Positions 22,454-31,876 are shown, numbered from the stretch's first letter. The stretch: 60,000 nt of DNA from Planktothrix paucivesiculata PCC 9631 (GCF_900009265.2 NZ_LR735008.1:1-60000); one strand, 5' to 3'. Notes: generated by a model from the sequence alone, not told the origin. Made by a program: numbers and translations.

Positions 22454-25400
22454 TCATGTAGAGCGGAATGGAAACATTTTCAGACTGGCATTTAACAAGA
22501 TATGAATTTCTCTCAAAAGATCTTCACTGCTATAACTACCTTTCTGAAGAATTTGCTCCACATAGCCGCGCAATTGCATCCATTCTGTGGGGGTTAATTC
22601 CGCCGCCGTAATTACGATAATTGGGATATTTGCCCACTGGTCGGATTTTTGAAGGTCATGGATTAACTCAAAACCACTTTTTTGAGGCAGGACTAAATCA
22701 AGCAGAATCAGTCTAGGCGGGGATTGCTGAATCAGTTGCAACGCTACCTGACCATCGGCCGCCTCTTGAACTATCCAACCCTGTCTCCGTAATAATCCGC
22801 GTAACATTTGTCGGATGATCGGATCATCTTCAACGACTAAAATATGATTAGCCAGGGGCAGCATATCCCGCTTGGGGTCGGGCGTATATTTGCCCAGGAG
22901 GGTAGCCAGACGCTTCCCGTCAAAAGGTTTTGTCAAATAGTCCGATGCACCTAAAGCAAACCCTCGATTTTTGTTGCTGATGAACGATAACACGATCACT
23001 GGAATCTCAGCTAGATTCGGATCGGCTTTTAATGTTGATAATACCGCCCAACCGTCCATTTTAGGCAAAATTATATCTAAAATCACGGCATCGGGACGCC
23101 ATTCTCGAACGCGCTGAAGTCCTTCTTCCCCGGTTGCTGCGGTTTGTACCTGCATTCCGGCTCGAATTAGCGATCGCTCGATCAAATTGCGGGTATCGGG
23201 ATCATCATCAATCACTAAGATCGTTGCCGATGAGTTATTAACTGTCAAGGTGGATTCAACCCTGATGGGCTCAATTTCGTTCAAGAGTTCCCCGGGGTCG
23301 GACTCGGGATTTAAACCCTGATTTTCCAAATCTGGTAAGAGGCAGGGAACCAATAGGGGAAGGTAGACGGTAAACGTGGAACCCTTGGACTGTTCACTAT
23401 TGACACTAATATAGCCTTGCATCATTTGACAAAAGCGCTGACTGATCGTGAGTCCTAATCCCGTTCCCCCATAACGGCGAGTGGTGGAGGCGTCGCCCTG
23501 GGTAAAGGGTTGAAACAGTTGTTTTTGTTGTTCGGGAGTAATCCCAATCCCGGTATCTCTGACTTGAAAGGCAATGTAGTCGGATTCGGGATCGACGGTT
23601 AAATTCTGGGGGTGAATTTCTCCCCAGGGCAGGGTTTGGGCTAGACAAATATCGAGGGTAATTTGGCCTTCTGATGTGAATTTAGCCGCATTACTAATCA
23701 GGTTCAATAAGACCTGTCGAACTTTAGTTAAATCCGCCAGCATGGTGGTGGGGGTATTGGGATTATAGTGAATCTCCAATGTATTGTGATTTTTATCCAC
23801 CAGGGGTTGAGCCGTGGCTACCACACTTTCAATTAACATCGGAATCTCAAAGGTTTCCAAATATAAATCCATGCGCCCCGCTTCAATTTTAGAAATATCT
23901 AAAATATCATTAATCAGAGATAATAAGTTCCGTCCAGCCGTGCGAATCCGTTCTAAATCAGGAACAATATCTTCATAACCCGAGTCTCCCGCTTCATCTG
24001 CCAAAATCTCACTATAGCCAATAATCGCATTTAAAGGAGTTCTGAGTTCATGGCTCATATTGGCTAAAAAGCTACTTTTAGCTCGGTTGGCGGCAACGGC
24101 GGCTTCCTTGGCTTGTTTCAGGGCTTCTGCGGCTTGTTTACTTTCGGTAATATCTTCAATTGTGCCTTCAAAACAGAGGAGTTGTCCGGTGTGATCCCGA
24201 ACCGCCCGGGCATTTTCTGAGATCCAAATGATACTTTTATCTTGGCGATAAACTTGGGATTCAAACCCCGAAACTGAATTATGGGCTTGAATCGCTGCGA
24301 TAAATTCGGCTCGACGGTGGGGATTTACATACAATTGATGACCGATATGGGTGATGGTCTGTAATAAATCATCGGGGGAATTATAGCCTAAAATCCTGGC
24401 TAATGCCGGGTTAGCACTGAGGTATTTTCCTTCGGGAGTGGTTTGACAAATTCCCTCGGCGGCATTTTCAAAAATACTGCGATATTTAGCTTCGGTTTTT
24501 CTTAAAAATTCTTCCGTTTGTTTGCGTTCAATGGCATTAGAAAACATTTCTCCCACCATTTTCAAAAGGGCAATATTATCCGATGACCAAGTATAACTAG
24601 AATAGATGGAATCAAACCGCAAAAAACCCACAAGGGAGCGACGACAGACTAAAGGGATTAGAATAATCGATTGAATTGCAGGAGAAGTATCGGTTTCACA
24701 ATAGGAGGATAATCCTAAACTTTGATGAAGTTGTCGTAAATATTCTAAATCCTTCAATGCTTCTGAGGGTAAATCTTGAACAGCTAAATAAATATTTTCA
24801 TAGCGGTTTAGTTGTTTTTCCAACCAAGGAAGATCACAGAGATAGAGTTTTGAGGGTAATATTTTCTTTAATAAATCAGTTAATCTGGAGTTTTCTGGTG
24901 CGCCCAGATTGAGACTTTTGATCGCCAACCACTGATAAATCGAATTCATCTGGATTTCCTGATCGGCGAATAAATATAAATAGCTTTGTTCTACCCCAAT
25001 AAATACACTAATTCGTTCTAAAGCTTGTTGAATACCATTTTCAATCCCATCGGTGGTTAAACTAATAAAATGAGTCGATAAATGGGTAATTAATTGTTCA
25101 AATTCTACTCGATATTGTAGGGCTTTTTCCACTCGTTTGCGTTGGGTAATATCTCGAAAACTCCAGACTCGGCCCACTAATTTTTCTCCCATTTGGGAAG
25201 GATGGGAATATAGCTCAAAAATCCTGCCATCTTTGAACTCTACGACATCATAAGTTGGTATTTGCGGTTCAGAAGAAAGCTGCATTACCGTTTTCAGAAA
25301 TCGAGGTGGATCTTTCAATTGTCTTAACACAAAGGCTAAGGCAGATTGATCATGGGGAGGTTTGAATAGGCTAGTGGGAACTTGCCACATTTCCACGAAT

Positions 25401-26122
25401 TTCTGATTAAAATTTAAGATTTTACCCGTGCGATCCACGGCCAAAATTCCCGCATCGGTGGAATCAAAAGTGGCGCGCAGGAGGGAGAGCGATCGTTCAG
25501 CTTCTAACTGGGCTTGTTTGCGTTCGGTAATGTCTAAAAATACTAAGACGGCTCCGATAAAAGTGTTTTGTTCTAAAATCGGAGTTAATACATAGGAAAC
25601 GGGTAAAATACTACCATCGGCACAGAGAAATTGATCATCACTGGATTTGATCGGTTCCAGGAGTGATGTCAACTCTCCGGGGTTAGGGGCGGATTCGGTC
25701 AGCCGTTGAAACCTATCTAGGGATAATCGAGATCGCTCTCCAATCCACTCTAAAACCGGGTTTCCTACCAATTCGACTTCCGACCATCCTAGGAGCCTTT
25801 CCGCCTCGGGATTCATCGATAACAAACGGCCCTGGGGATTTAAGATACATAACCCCGCCCCCAGGGAACTAATCACCGATTTAGCTCGATTCCGTTCGTT
25901 TTGTAAACGGGCTTCTGATTCTTGAGTTTGTTGGTTATATAACTCCAACATTTCCCGGGAAGATAGGGTGAGCGATCGCGCGATTAAATTTCGTTCCCGA
26001 TCGGCTTCATTGTAGCTGTGGTTAACCACTTCCAGAAATTCTTGCCATGTAGCGATATCAACCGGAGGAGTTTGTCGATCAAGACCCAGGCGTTTGAGTT
26101 GGCGTTGGAGCGCGTAGTGCAT
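22454..26122 (-). CDS. Hybrid histidine kinase: PAS-PAS-GAF-PAS-HisKA-HATPase-REC-REC
   Basis: A 1222-residue soluble sensor kinase with no membrane segment. The order is: an N-terminal helical region (1-85), PAS (about 85-205), PAS (about 210-335), GAF (about 350-535), PAS (about 545-670), HisKA with phosphorylated H691 in NMSHELRTPLNAIIGY, HATPase (DTGIGI and GGTGLGL boxes), and two receiver domains (VILDIILPKMDGW and ILLDLVLPQKSGF). The second receiver ends QKGSYSSED where a KPF motif is usual, so it may be altered. Three PAS modules and a GAF suggest several bound cofactors or signals. It leads a three-gene signalling block. Confidence 0.92.
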   Translation of the reverse strand: MHYALQRQLKRLGLDRQTPPVDIATWQEFLEVVNHSYNEADRERNLIARSLTLSSREMLELYNQQTQESEARLQNERNRAKSVISSLGAGLCILNPQGRLLSMNPEAERLLGWSEVELVGNPVLEWIGERSRLSLDRFQRLTESAPNPGELTSLLEPIKSSDDQFLCADGSILPVSYVLTPILEQNTFIGAVLVFLDITERKQAQLEAERSLSLLRATFDSTDAGILAVDRTGKILNFNQKFVEMWQVPTSLFKPPHDQSALAFVLRQLKDPPRFLKTVMQLSSEPQIPTYDVVEFKDGRIFELYSHPSQMGEKLVGRVWSFRDITQRKRVEKALQYRVEFEQLITHLSTHFISLTTDGIENGIQQALERISVFIGVEQSYLYLFADQEIQMNSIYQWLAIKSLNLGAPENSRLTDLLKKILPSKLYLCDLPWLEKQLNRYENIYLAVQDLPSEALKDLEYLRQLHQSLGLSSYCETDTSPAIQSIILIPLVCRRSLVGFLRFDSIYSSYTWSSDNIALLKMVGEMFSNAIERKQTEEFLRKTEAKYRSIFENAAEGICQTTPEGKYLSANPALARILGYNSPDDLLQTITHIGHQLYVNPHRRAEFIAAIQAHNSVSGFESQVYRQDKSIIWISENARAVRDHTGQLLCFEGTIEDITESKQAAEALKQAKEAAVAANRAKSSFLANMSHELRTPLNAIIGYSEILADEAGDSGYEDIVPDLERIRTAGRNLLSLINDILDISKIEAGRMDLYLETFEIPMLIESVVATAQPLVDKNHNTLEIHYNPNTPTTMLADLTKVRQVLLNLISNAAKFTSEGQITLDICLAQTLPWGEIHPQNLTVDPESDYIAFQVRDTGIGITPEQQKQLFQPFTQGDASTTRRYGGTGLGLTISQRFCQMMQGYISVNSEQSKGSTFTVYLPLLVPCLLPDLENQGLNPESDPGELLNEIEPIRVESTLTVNNSSATILVIDDDPDTRNLIERSLIRAGMQVQTAATGEEGLQRVREWRPDAVILDIILPKMDGWAVLSTLKADPNLAEIPVIVLSFISNKNRGFALGASDYLTKPFDGKRLATLLGKYTPDPKRDMLPLANHILVVEDDPIIRQMLRGLLRRQGWIVQEAADGQVALQLIQQSPPRLILLDLVLPQKSGFELIHDLQKSDQWANIPIIVITAAELTPTEWMQLRGYVEQILQKGSYSSEDLLREIHILLNASLKMFPFRST

Positions 26123-26163
26123 AGAATCTCAGGGTTGAAGAATTCGGGATGCGGTCATAGGAA

Positions 26164-26253
26164 CAGGACTTACGGGGATTTGAACCCATAACTCGGGGTA
26201 ATTCATGAATTACCCCAACTCTCTATCTCTATGGCGATGATGCTTAAGTCCTG
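26164..26253. repeat. MITE-like element, 90 bp, with 9-bp inverted ends
   Basis: Perfect terminal inverted repeats, caggactta at 26164-26172 and taagtcctg at 26245-26253, flank a 22-bp perfect palindrome at 26195-26216 (ggggtaattca and its complement). The same aggactta ends bound the element at 41900, and a single copy lies at 61-74. It is non-coding. It is probably a non-autonomous mobile repeat. Confidence 0.6.
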
Positions 26254-26351
26254 GGGAAAACAGAGCTAGGGCGGCTAGTTTTCCGAATATTTTTTTGGGG
26301 CAACGGATCTAGTTTAGCCTCTGGAATTGGGAAGTTATCAAAATTGAAAAA

Positions 26352-27458
26352 TTAGTTGCCTTGGGGCGACGATACCCCATCACCGGGGGCAGAACTTTCC
26401 TCTTGTTGTTCGGCGATTAATTTGGGTTGTAGATACAGATTTTCAACTAATGCCGCCACTCCCGCAAACCAAGGGGGTACAATTAAGGCCCCCAAAATTC
26501 CCATAACCTGTACTCCGCCCAAGACGGATAAAAGCTGATATAGGGGGTGAATTCCAACGGAAGAACCGACTAACAAAGGATCGAGAATGTAGGTTTCAAT
26601 ATTTTGAATAATTCCATACAATAATAACACCCAAACCACTAAAAATCCCCCCTTTGCTACAGCTACAATTAAGGCAGGAATTGCCCCTAAGATGGGGCCC
26701 AAAAAGGGAATTAAATTAGTGACTCCAGCGATCGCTCCTAAACCAATGGCAAAGTCTTTTAATCCTAAAAATCCTAATACCGTTGTGGTGGCAATCCCCA
26801 AAATTGCCGAGACTAAAATTCGGCCGCGAATATAACCTCCCATCCGTTGACTAATCGGATTTACTTGGGCGGCTAATCGTTGATTCCAAGGATAGGGGAA
26901 AAATTGAATTAAACTATGAATTAGGGTTTTACTATCAGCCACCATATAACCGGAAATAAATAGGGCTAAAATTAAACTGGCAACCGCGCCTAAAATTCCT
27001 CGGGTAATTCCATAAGACCGTAAAATTAATTGTTGACTCGAACGAATTACCCAACTGGTTAAGGATTGAGTATCGATTAATTGTTCAATAAAAGCGGAGG
27101 TATCCCCTCCTAATCCACCCGCTAGATCCGTTGTAATTTCAATAATTTTTTCGACAAAAATTGGAGATTGACTAACTAATAAGGTGATTTGATCCACCAC
27201 AGCCGGCCCAATGACTAATCCAAATCCGGTTAATCCGGCAATTAAGGTTAAATAGACTAAAATAACAGCTAACCATCGCGGAATCTGTTTGGTTTGCGCC
27301 CAATTTACAATCGGAACAATGGAGGCTGCTAAAACCACAGAAATCATTAATAGAACGATTAAACTCCGTAGTTGCCAGAGCAGAATAAGTAAGAATACTG
27401 ATGCTAAAATCAGAAGTAGACTAGAGAGGGAAAATGAAATACGTCGTTCAGATTTCAT
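26352..27458 (-). CDS. AI-2E family transporter (PerM-like permease)
   Basis: A 368-residue membrane protein with seven to eight hydrophobic segments, of the AI-2E/PerM (UPF0118) family. Family landmarks are the N-terminal double helix (residues 8-50), the RWLAVILVYL segment, GYIRGRILVSAILGIATTTVLGFLGL (about residues 210-235) and the Pro/Gly-rich LIPFLGPILGAIPALIVA (about 250-267). Members export small molecules or ions, and the substrate is not predictable here. The C-terminal 20 residues are disordered and polar. It is upstream on the same strand as the hybrid kinase but separated from it by a repeat element. Confidence 0.88.
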   Translation of the reverse strand: MKSERRISFSLSSLLLILASVFLLILLWQLRSLIVLLMISVVLAASIVPIVNWAQTKQIPRWLAVILVYLTLIAGLTGFGLVIGPAVVDQITLLVSQSPIFVEKIIEITTDLAGGLGGDTSAFIEQLIDTQSLTSWVIRSSQQLILRSYGITRGILGAVASLILALFISGYMVADSKTLIHSLIQFFPYPWNQRLAAQVNPISQRMGGYIRGRILVSAILGIATTTVLGFLGLKDFAIGLGAIAGVTNLIPFLGPILGAIPALIVAVAKGGFLVVWVLLLYGIIQNIETYILDPLLVGSSVGIHPLYQLLSVLGGVQVMGILGALIVPPWFAGVAALVENLYLQPKLIAEQQEESSAPGDGVSSPQGN

Positions 27459-27600
27459 AGGATGACTGTGAGTTAGTCTCTGGGGTTGATCCTGATCGAA
27501 AACTATGTTTTAATTCTATTCATTGACTTGATTTAGTTTAATCATTAAGGGAACATTCGTCAAGAGAAATTATTCATTAAAAAGAGGGGGAATAGTCCAT

Positions 27601-27631
27601 ATTCATAATTCGTAATTCGTAATTCATAATT
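27601..27631. repeat. Heptamer tandem repeat (attcata/attcgta)
   Basis: Four heptamers, two attcgta flanked by two attcata, plus a partial copy, just upstream of the duplicated glycosyltransferase gene. It belongs to the same family as 20646 and 44948. Confidence 0.85.
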
Positions 27632-27662
27632 ACCTAGTTTATATTTAAGGAAAAAAATATCT

Positions 27663-30035
27663 ATGAAAATTCGTATTGAAGGTTGGCGTTTTATTCCCCA
27701 TACTTATAGTATCACTAATCAATTCCAACTGTTAGAACTGTTGAAGCGATCGCAATTAGAAATAACCCATCAAGATATTCCGGGTTTAAAACCCCAGTGG
27801 AAACATTTAAACGGATTATTTCCAACGGAATTAGAAACCCAGTTACAACAAATTCCTCAAGCTATTAATTCCCCGGTTGATCTGACCATTCGTATCTCCC
27901 AACCCTTTAATTTTAAAGCCTCTAACAGTCAAAAAACCCTGGTCTATGCCACCGCACCCTGGGGAATTTTAATTGATTCTTCCGCCCAACTGAAACCCCT
28001 ATTTCACTTAAAAAATCAAATTATTAATCCCGATCTTACTATTATTACACCCTCCCAATGGTCACGGGAAGGACTAATCCGTAGTGGTCTAAATCCTGAA
28101 CAAATAAAGGTGATTCCTTGGGGTGTTGATCCCACAATTTATTATCCCTTAGATGAAACCGAAAGAAATCGACTCAGAAAACAATGGGGATGGGAAGATT
28201 ATTTTATATTTTTTCATGTCGGAAGTTTACAGGATCAAGATGGAATTAAACCTATTTTAAGAGCTTTTGCTAATATTATAGAACGATATCCCCAAGCTCG
28301 ATTAGTCTTAAAAGGATCGGATTTTTTTTATGACTCTAATCAATGGTTAACCCGTGCCAGTCGGGAGGTTTTAACCGAAGAAGAAGTGATTAAAGTAAAA
28401 CAGAAAGTTGCCTATTTTAATCAAACCCTATCCTGTACATCCCTAGCCCAACTCTACCAAATTTCTGATGCTTATTTAGCGGTGGATATTGCTACAGCAT
28501 TTAATTTATCCGTATTAGAAGCAGCAGCATCGGGATTACCGATCATTTATACCCCAGGAGGGGCCACAGAAGAAATTATTAATCCAGAGTTTAGCTTGAA
28601 AATAGAGACTCGATTTAAAACCAAAGTTATTCAAAATCAAAGTCGATTTTTCTTGCATCCCAACTGGGAACATCTGACAGAATTAATGGCACAAGTGATT
28701 AATAATTCTCCCTGGCGAGAACAGGCGAGAAAAACGGCTCCTCCATGGGTTAATCAACATTATACCTGGAAACATACCGTGGATCAACTCTTAGAAGTTT
28801 GTCAAGAAACCTCACCCCGCTCCTGGGCAAATCCTGTTAGTAAAGATTCTGTTTCTTTATCCTCTCCCCACAGCATTATTGTGGAAGGATGGCGAGATAT
28901 TCCCCATTCCTATTCTTTTATTAACAGTTATCAACTGTTGGAAATGATCAAATATCCTGCGTTAAAAGTTTTTCATAAAGATATTCAATATGTTACCTCA
29001 GATTGGAAACCGAGCAAACATTTATTAAGTGTCGAAGCCGAAGATTTATTAGACCGTATTCCGGCTCCTCAAACCGATCAACAAGCCGATGTTACCCTGC
29101 GGGTTTATTGTCCCTTTAATTTAACTACTGATTCTAATAGTAAAAAAACCGCCATTTTTGGCTGTACAGAATGGGGAATTGTACCCCGTTCTATTGTTAA
29201 TGGGATGAAAATTGAATGTTTTAGAGAAGCCCATCGTAATTCTGATACCTTGATTATTACCTCCTCCCATTGGTCGCGGGAAGGATTTATTCGCAGTGGC
29301 GCTGTTCCAGAACGAGTAGTCGTTATTCCTTTAGGAATTGATCCTAATATTTATCATCCTTTACCGGAAGAAAAACGACAGGAACTCAGGACAAGATTAG
29401 GCTGGAATGATTGTTTTATTTTCCTAAATATTGGCGTAATGTGGAATGAACGTCAGGGAATTGATCGAATTTTAAAAGCCTTTGCTCAGATTACAGAAAA
29501 ATATCCCCATGCTCGATTAGTTTTAAAAGGTAGAGATGCTATTTTTCCTTCTAAAGACTATCTAAAACAGGCTACACAAGACACATTAAACGAGACAGAA
29601 ATACAACGGATTTCCTCTCGAATGGTCTATATTGGTAAGAATTTATCCTCCCGAGAAATGGCACAATTATATCAAGCCGCCGATGCCTATGTCTCTCCCT
29701 ATGCTGCTGAAGGTTTTAATCTTCCGGTATTAGAAGCGATCGCCTCGGGTATTCCCGTTATCTGCACCGATGGGGGGCCAACGGATGATTTTACAGATGA
29801 CACATTAGTCTATAAAATTAGAAGTAAGTTCGAGCAAATAACCTTAAATACAGGGGAAACTCGATTCTTTTTAGAACCCGACCAGGAACATTTATTACAG
29901 TTAATGGAAATGGTGATTCAAAAAGAAACCCTTTATCAATCCTTACAAACAATTGGGCCTGATTTTGTCTCAAAAAAATTCACCTGGAAAATTGTGGTTG
30001 AGCAGTTATTAAAGGTTTTATTCCATCAGCTTTAA
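27663..30035 (+). CDS. Tandem-duplicated glycosyltransferase (GT4-like), first half degenerate
   Basis: A 790-residue protein made of two homologous glycosyltransferase halves. Both open with the same motif: IRIEGWRFIPHTYSITNQFQLLELL at residue 3 and IIVEGWRDIPHSYSFINSYQLLEM near 407. Both contain TPSQWSREG/TSSHWSREG, PWGVDP/PLGIDP and an ARLVLKG strand. The second half has the family's E-x7-E donor-binding motif EGFNLPVLEA. The first half has TAFNLSVLEA there, so its first Glu is lost. The second half is therefore probably catalytic and the first may bind acceptor or regulate. The likely pathway is surface polysaccharide or glycoprotein. An aaggaaa site precedes the ATG. Confidence 0.85.
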   Translation: MKIRIEGWRFIPHTYSITNQFQLLELLKRSQLEITHQDIPGLKPQWKHLNGLFPTELETQLQQIPQAINSPVDLTIRISQPFNFKASNSQKTLVYATAPWGILIDSSAQLKPLFHLKNQIINPDLTIITPSQWSREGLIRSGLNPEQIKVIPWGVDPTIYYPLDETERNRLRKQWGWEDYFIFFHVGSLQDQDGIKPILRAFANIIERYPQARLVLKGSDFFYDSNQWLTRASREVLTEEEVIKVKQKVAYFNQTLSCTSLAQLYQISDAYLAVDIATAFNLSVLEAAASGLPIIYTPGGATEEIINPEFSLKIETRFKTKVIQNQSRFFLHPNWEHLTELMAQVINNSPWREQARKTAPPWVNQHYTWKHTVDQLLEVCQETSPRSWANPVSKDSVSLSSPHSIIVEGWRDIPHSYSFINSYQLLEMIKYPALKVFHKDIQYVTSDWKPSKHLLSVEAEDLLDRIPAPQTDQQADVTLRVYCPFNLTTDSNSKKTAIFGCTEWGIVPRSIVNGMKIECFREAHRNSDTLIITSSHWSREGFIRSGAVPERVVVIPLGIDPNIYHPLPEEKRQELRTRLGWNDCFIFLNIGVMWNERQGIDRILKAFAQITEKYPHARLVLKGRDAIFPSKDYLKQATQDTLNETEIQRISSRMVYIGKNLSSREMAQLYQAADAYVSPYAAEGFNLPVLEAIASGIPVICTDGGPTDDFTDDTLVYKIRSKFEQITLNTGETRFFLEPDQEHLLQLMEMVIQKETLYQSLQTIGPDFVSKKFTWKIVVEQLLKVLFHQL

Positions 30036-30083
30036 TTTTGAAATTTTAAGCAAAAATTTTTTTGAGATTTCCAGGTAGAAACT

Positions 30084-30112
30084 TTGTCATCGTAGGAATA
30101 ATACGATACACT
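30084..30112 (+). promoter_or_regulatory. Sigma-70-type promoter with a palindrome in its spacer
   Basis: TTGTCA (30084-30089) and TACACT (30107-30112) are spaced by 17 bp. Between and overlapping them is a perfect inverted repeat, ATCGTA-N7-TACGAT (30089-30107). The start codon of the COG0523 GTPase gene lies 45 bp downstream. A repressor bound here would block the promoter. Zur is an obvious candidate for this gene class, but the palindrome does not match the Zur box I know from Anabaena. Confidence 0.45.
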
Positions 30113-30156
30113 GAAAATTATAAGTTTGAGTTTTTGACGTTTTTGGTAGTACCCCT

Positions 30157-31284
30157 ATGGAATCGGCCGCGACACCTAAGACAGAATTAATCATCGATGA
30201 CCCCAAGCGGGGAATGCCTGTTACCATTATTACCGGGTTCCTGGGAAGTGGAAAAACCACCCTGCTGAATCATATTTTATCGAATCAACAGGGAATCAAA
30301 ACCGCCGTCCTGGTGAATGAATTTGGTGAAATTGGTATTGATAATGAATTGATTGTCAGTACCGATGAAGATAATACGATGGTTGAGTTGAGTAATGGTT
30401 GCGTTTGTTGCACCATTAATGAAGATTTAGTTAATGCGGTTTATAAGGTTTTAGAACGTCCTGAAAAAGTGGATTACATGGTGGTAGAAACCACCGGACT
30501 CGCCGATCCGCTTCCGGTCGCTCTGACTTTTTTAAGTACAGAATTACGCGATATGACTCGTTTAGATTCTATTGTCACCTTGGTTGATTGTGCTAACTTT
30601 AGTTTGGATTTGTTCAATAGCCAAGCCGCTAATAGTCAGATTGTCTATGGGGATATTATTGTTTTAAATAAAACCGATTTAGTCGATGAAGCGGAGGTGG
30701 ATTTATTAGAAGTTAGAATTCGGGATATGAAAAAAGATGCCCGAATTTTACGCACCCAAAACTCTCAAGTTTCCTTACCTTTAATTCTGAGTGTGGGATT
30801 ATTTCAATCTGATCAATATTTTGATGATCAATCCCATGAACACGACCATCATGAGCACAAACATGAGCACGACCATGACCATGAAGATCATGTCTGTGAT
30901 GACCATTGCGACGACGATCATGACCATGAGCATCACCACCATCATGATCATTCTAATCACTTAGAAAATGATGGTTTTACCTCCCTTTCTTTCCAAAGTG
31001 ATCAACCCCTTTCTTTGAGAAAATTTCAATACTTTTTAGATAACCAACTTCCCGCGAGTGTATTTCGCGCTAAAGGAATTTTATGGTTTGATGAAAGTCC
31101 CAAACGCCATATTTTTCATCTAAGCGGAAAACGGTTTTCTATTGATGATGATGAGTGGAAAACTGAACCCAAAACCCAATTAGTTTTAATTGGTCAAGAG
31201 TTAGATCATGAAACCCTGCGATCGCAACTCAATCATTGTTTATGTCTTCCCTCTACCAGTCGAGGAAAAGGCTTTGGCAAATAG
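30157..31284 (+). CDS. COG0523 (CobW/ZNG1-type) metallochaperone GTPase with His-rich loop
   Basis: A 375-residue G3E GTPase. The P-loop is GFLGSGKT (residues 27-34), the metal-binding CxCC motif is CVCC (82-85), Walker B-type EF segments follow, and the guanine motif is NKTD (about 169-172). Residues about 224-270 are a dense His/Asp/Cys run (HEHDHHEHKHEHDHDH and onward) that should bind zinc or another transition metal. A C-terminal CobW_C domain covers about 280-370. These proteins insert or traffic metal ions. The upstream promoter contains a palindrome (30089-30107), consistent with metal-responsive control. Confidence 0.88.
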   Translation: MESAATPKTELIIDDPKRGMPVTIITGFLGSGKTTLLNHILSNQQGIKTAVLVNEFGEIGIDNELIVSTDEDNTMVELSNGCVCCTINEDLVNAVYKVLERPEKVDYMVVETTGLADPLPVALTFLSTELRDMTRLDSIVTLVDCANFSLDLFNSQAANSQIVYGDIIVLNKTDLVDEAEVDLLEVRIRDMKKDARILRTQNSQVSLPLILSVGLFQSDQYFDDQSHEHDHHEHKHEHDHDHEDHVCDDHCDDDHDHEHHHHHDHSNHLENDGFTSLSFQSDQPLSLRKFQYFLDNQLPASVFRAKGILWFDESPKRHIFHLSGKRFSIDDDEWKTEPKTQLVLIGQELDHETLRSQLNHCLCLPSTSRGKGFGK

Positions 31285-31347
31285 TAACAGTTAATAGTTG
31301 ACAGTTAAGATTTACAGTTAACAAAGAAATGGTTAACCCTAAGTCTT

Positions 31348-31389
31348 AACTGATAACTGATGACTGATAACTGATAACTGATGACTGAT
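31348..31389. repeat. Heptamer tandem repeat (aactgat/gactgat), abutting dtd
   Basis: Six heptamers in the order aactgat, aactgat, gactgat, aactgat, aactgat, gactgat. The array ends exactly at the ATG of dtd (31390). Similar units occur near 39511 and 56323. Confidence 0.9.
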
Positions 31390-31848
31390 ATGCGGGTAAT
31401 TGTTCAACGAGTTAATGCTTCTCAAGTTACTATCGAGGGTGAAATTATCGGTCAAATTGGGCGAGGACTTAACCTATTAGTGGGAATTTCTCAAACAGAT
31501 ACCGAAATAGAAATTAACTGGATGGTGCGAAAATGTTTAGAATTAAGATTATTTTCCGATCCCCAAACCAACACCGGAAAGTGGGAAAAATCCATCCAAG
31601 AAATTCAGGGTGAATTATTAGTGGTAAGTCAATTTACTCTGTATGGAGACTGTCGCAAGGGTCGGCGTCCGTCCTTTGATCGTTCAGCAGCGCCAGAAAG
31701 GGCTGAAAAGCTTTATCAACACTTTGTTGAACAATTGCGCTTGAGTGATTTAAAAGTAGAAACGGGGAAATTTGGCGCCATGATGGAAGTTTTGATCGAA
31801 AATGATGGCCCGGTGACGTTAATCTTAGAAAAAGAAGCAACTTCTTAG
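31390..31848 (+). CDS. dtd: D-aminoacyl-tRNA deacylase
   Basis: A 152-residue Dtd, which hydrolyses D-amino acids mischarged on tRNA. The start [17 protein letters not shown] is the standard family start. An in-frame ATG at 31381 falls inside the heptamer repeat and is rejected. The active-site motifs [18 protein letters not shown] and the cross-subunit Gly-cisPro motif [10 protein letters not shown] are both present. The length is normal. There is no evident ribosome binding site because the repeat fills the upstream bases. The Hsp70-like gene follows after 28 bp. Confidence 0.93.
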   Translation: MRVIVQRVNASQVTIEGEIIGQIGRGLNLLVGISQTDTEIEINWMVRKCLELRLFSDPQTNTGKWEKSIQEIQGELLVVSQFTLYGDCRKGRRPSFDRSAAPERAEKLYQHFVEQLRLSDLKVETGKFGAMMEVLIENDGPVTLILEKEATS

Positions 31849-31876
31849 TTATTTCTATTATAAAGTATTTAGAAAA

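Noticed and set aside
26164-26253. Possible tRNA gene on the minus strand
   Set aside because: It has a T-arm-like GGGTTCAAATCCC and a 7-bp acceptor-like stem, but the T stem has two mismatches, no D arm is found, and the middle is a loop-free 22-bp palindrome instead of an anticodon arm. It is treated as a MITE-like repeat.
31348-31389. Regular short repeats as a possible CRISPR array
   Set aside because: The units are 7 bp in direct tandem without spacers, so they are STRR heptamers. No cas genes are present in the window.
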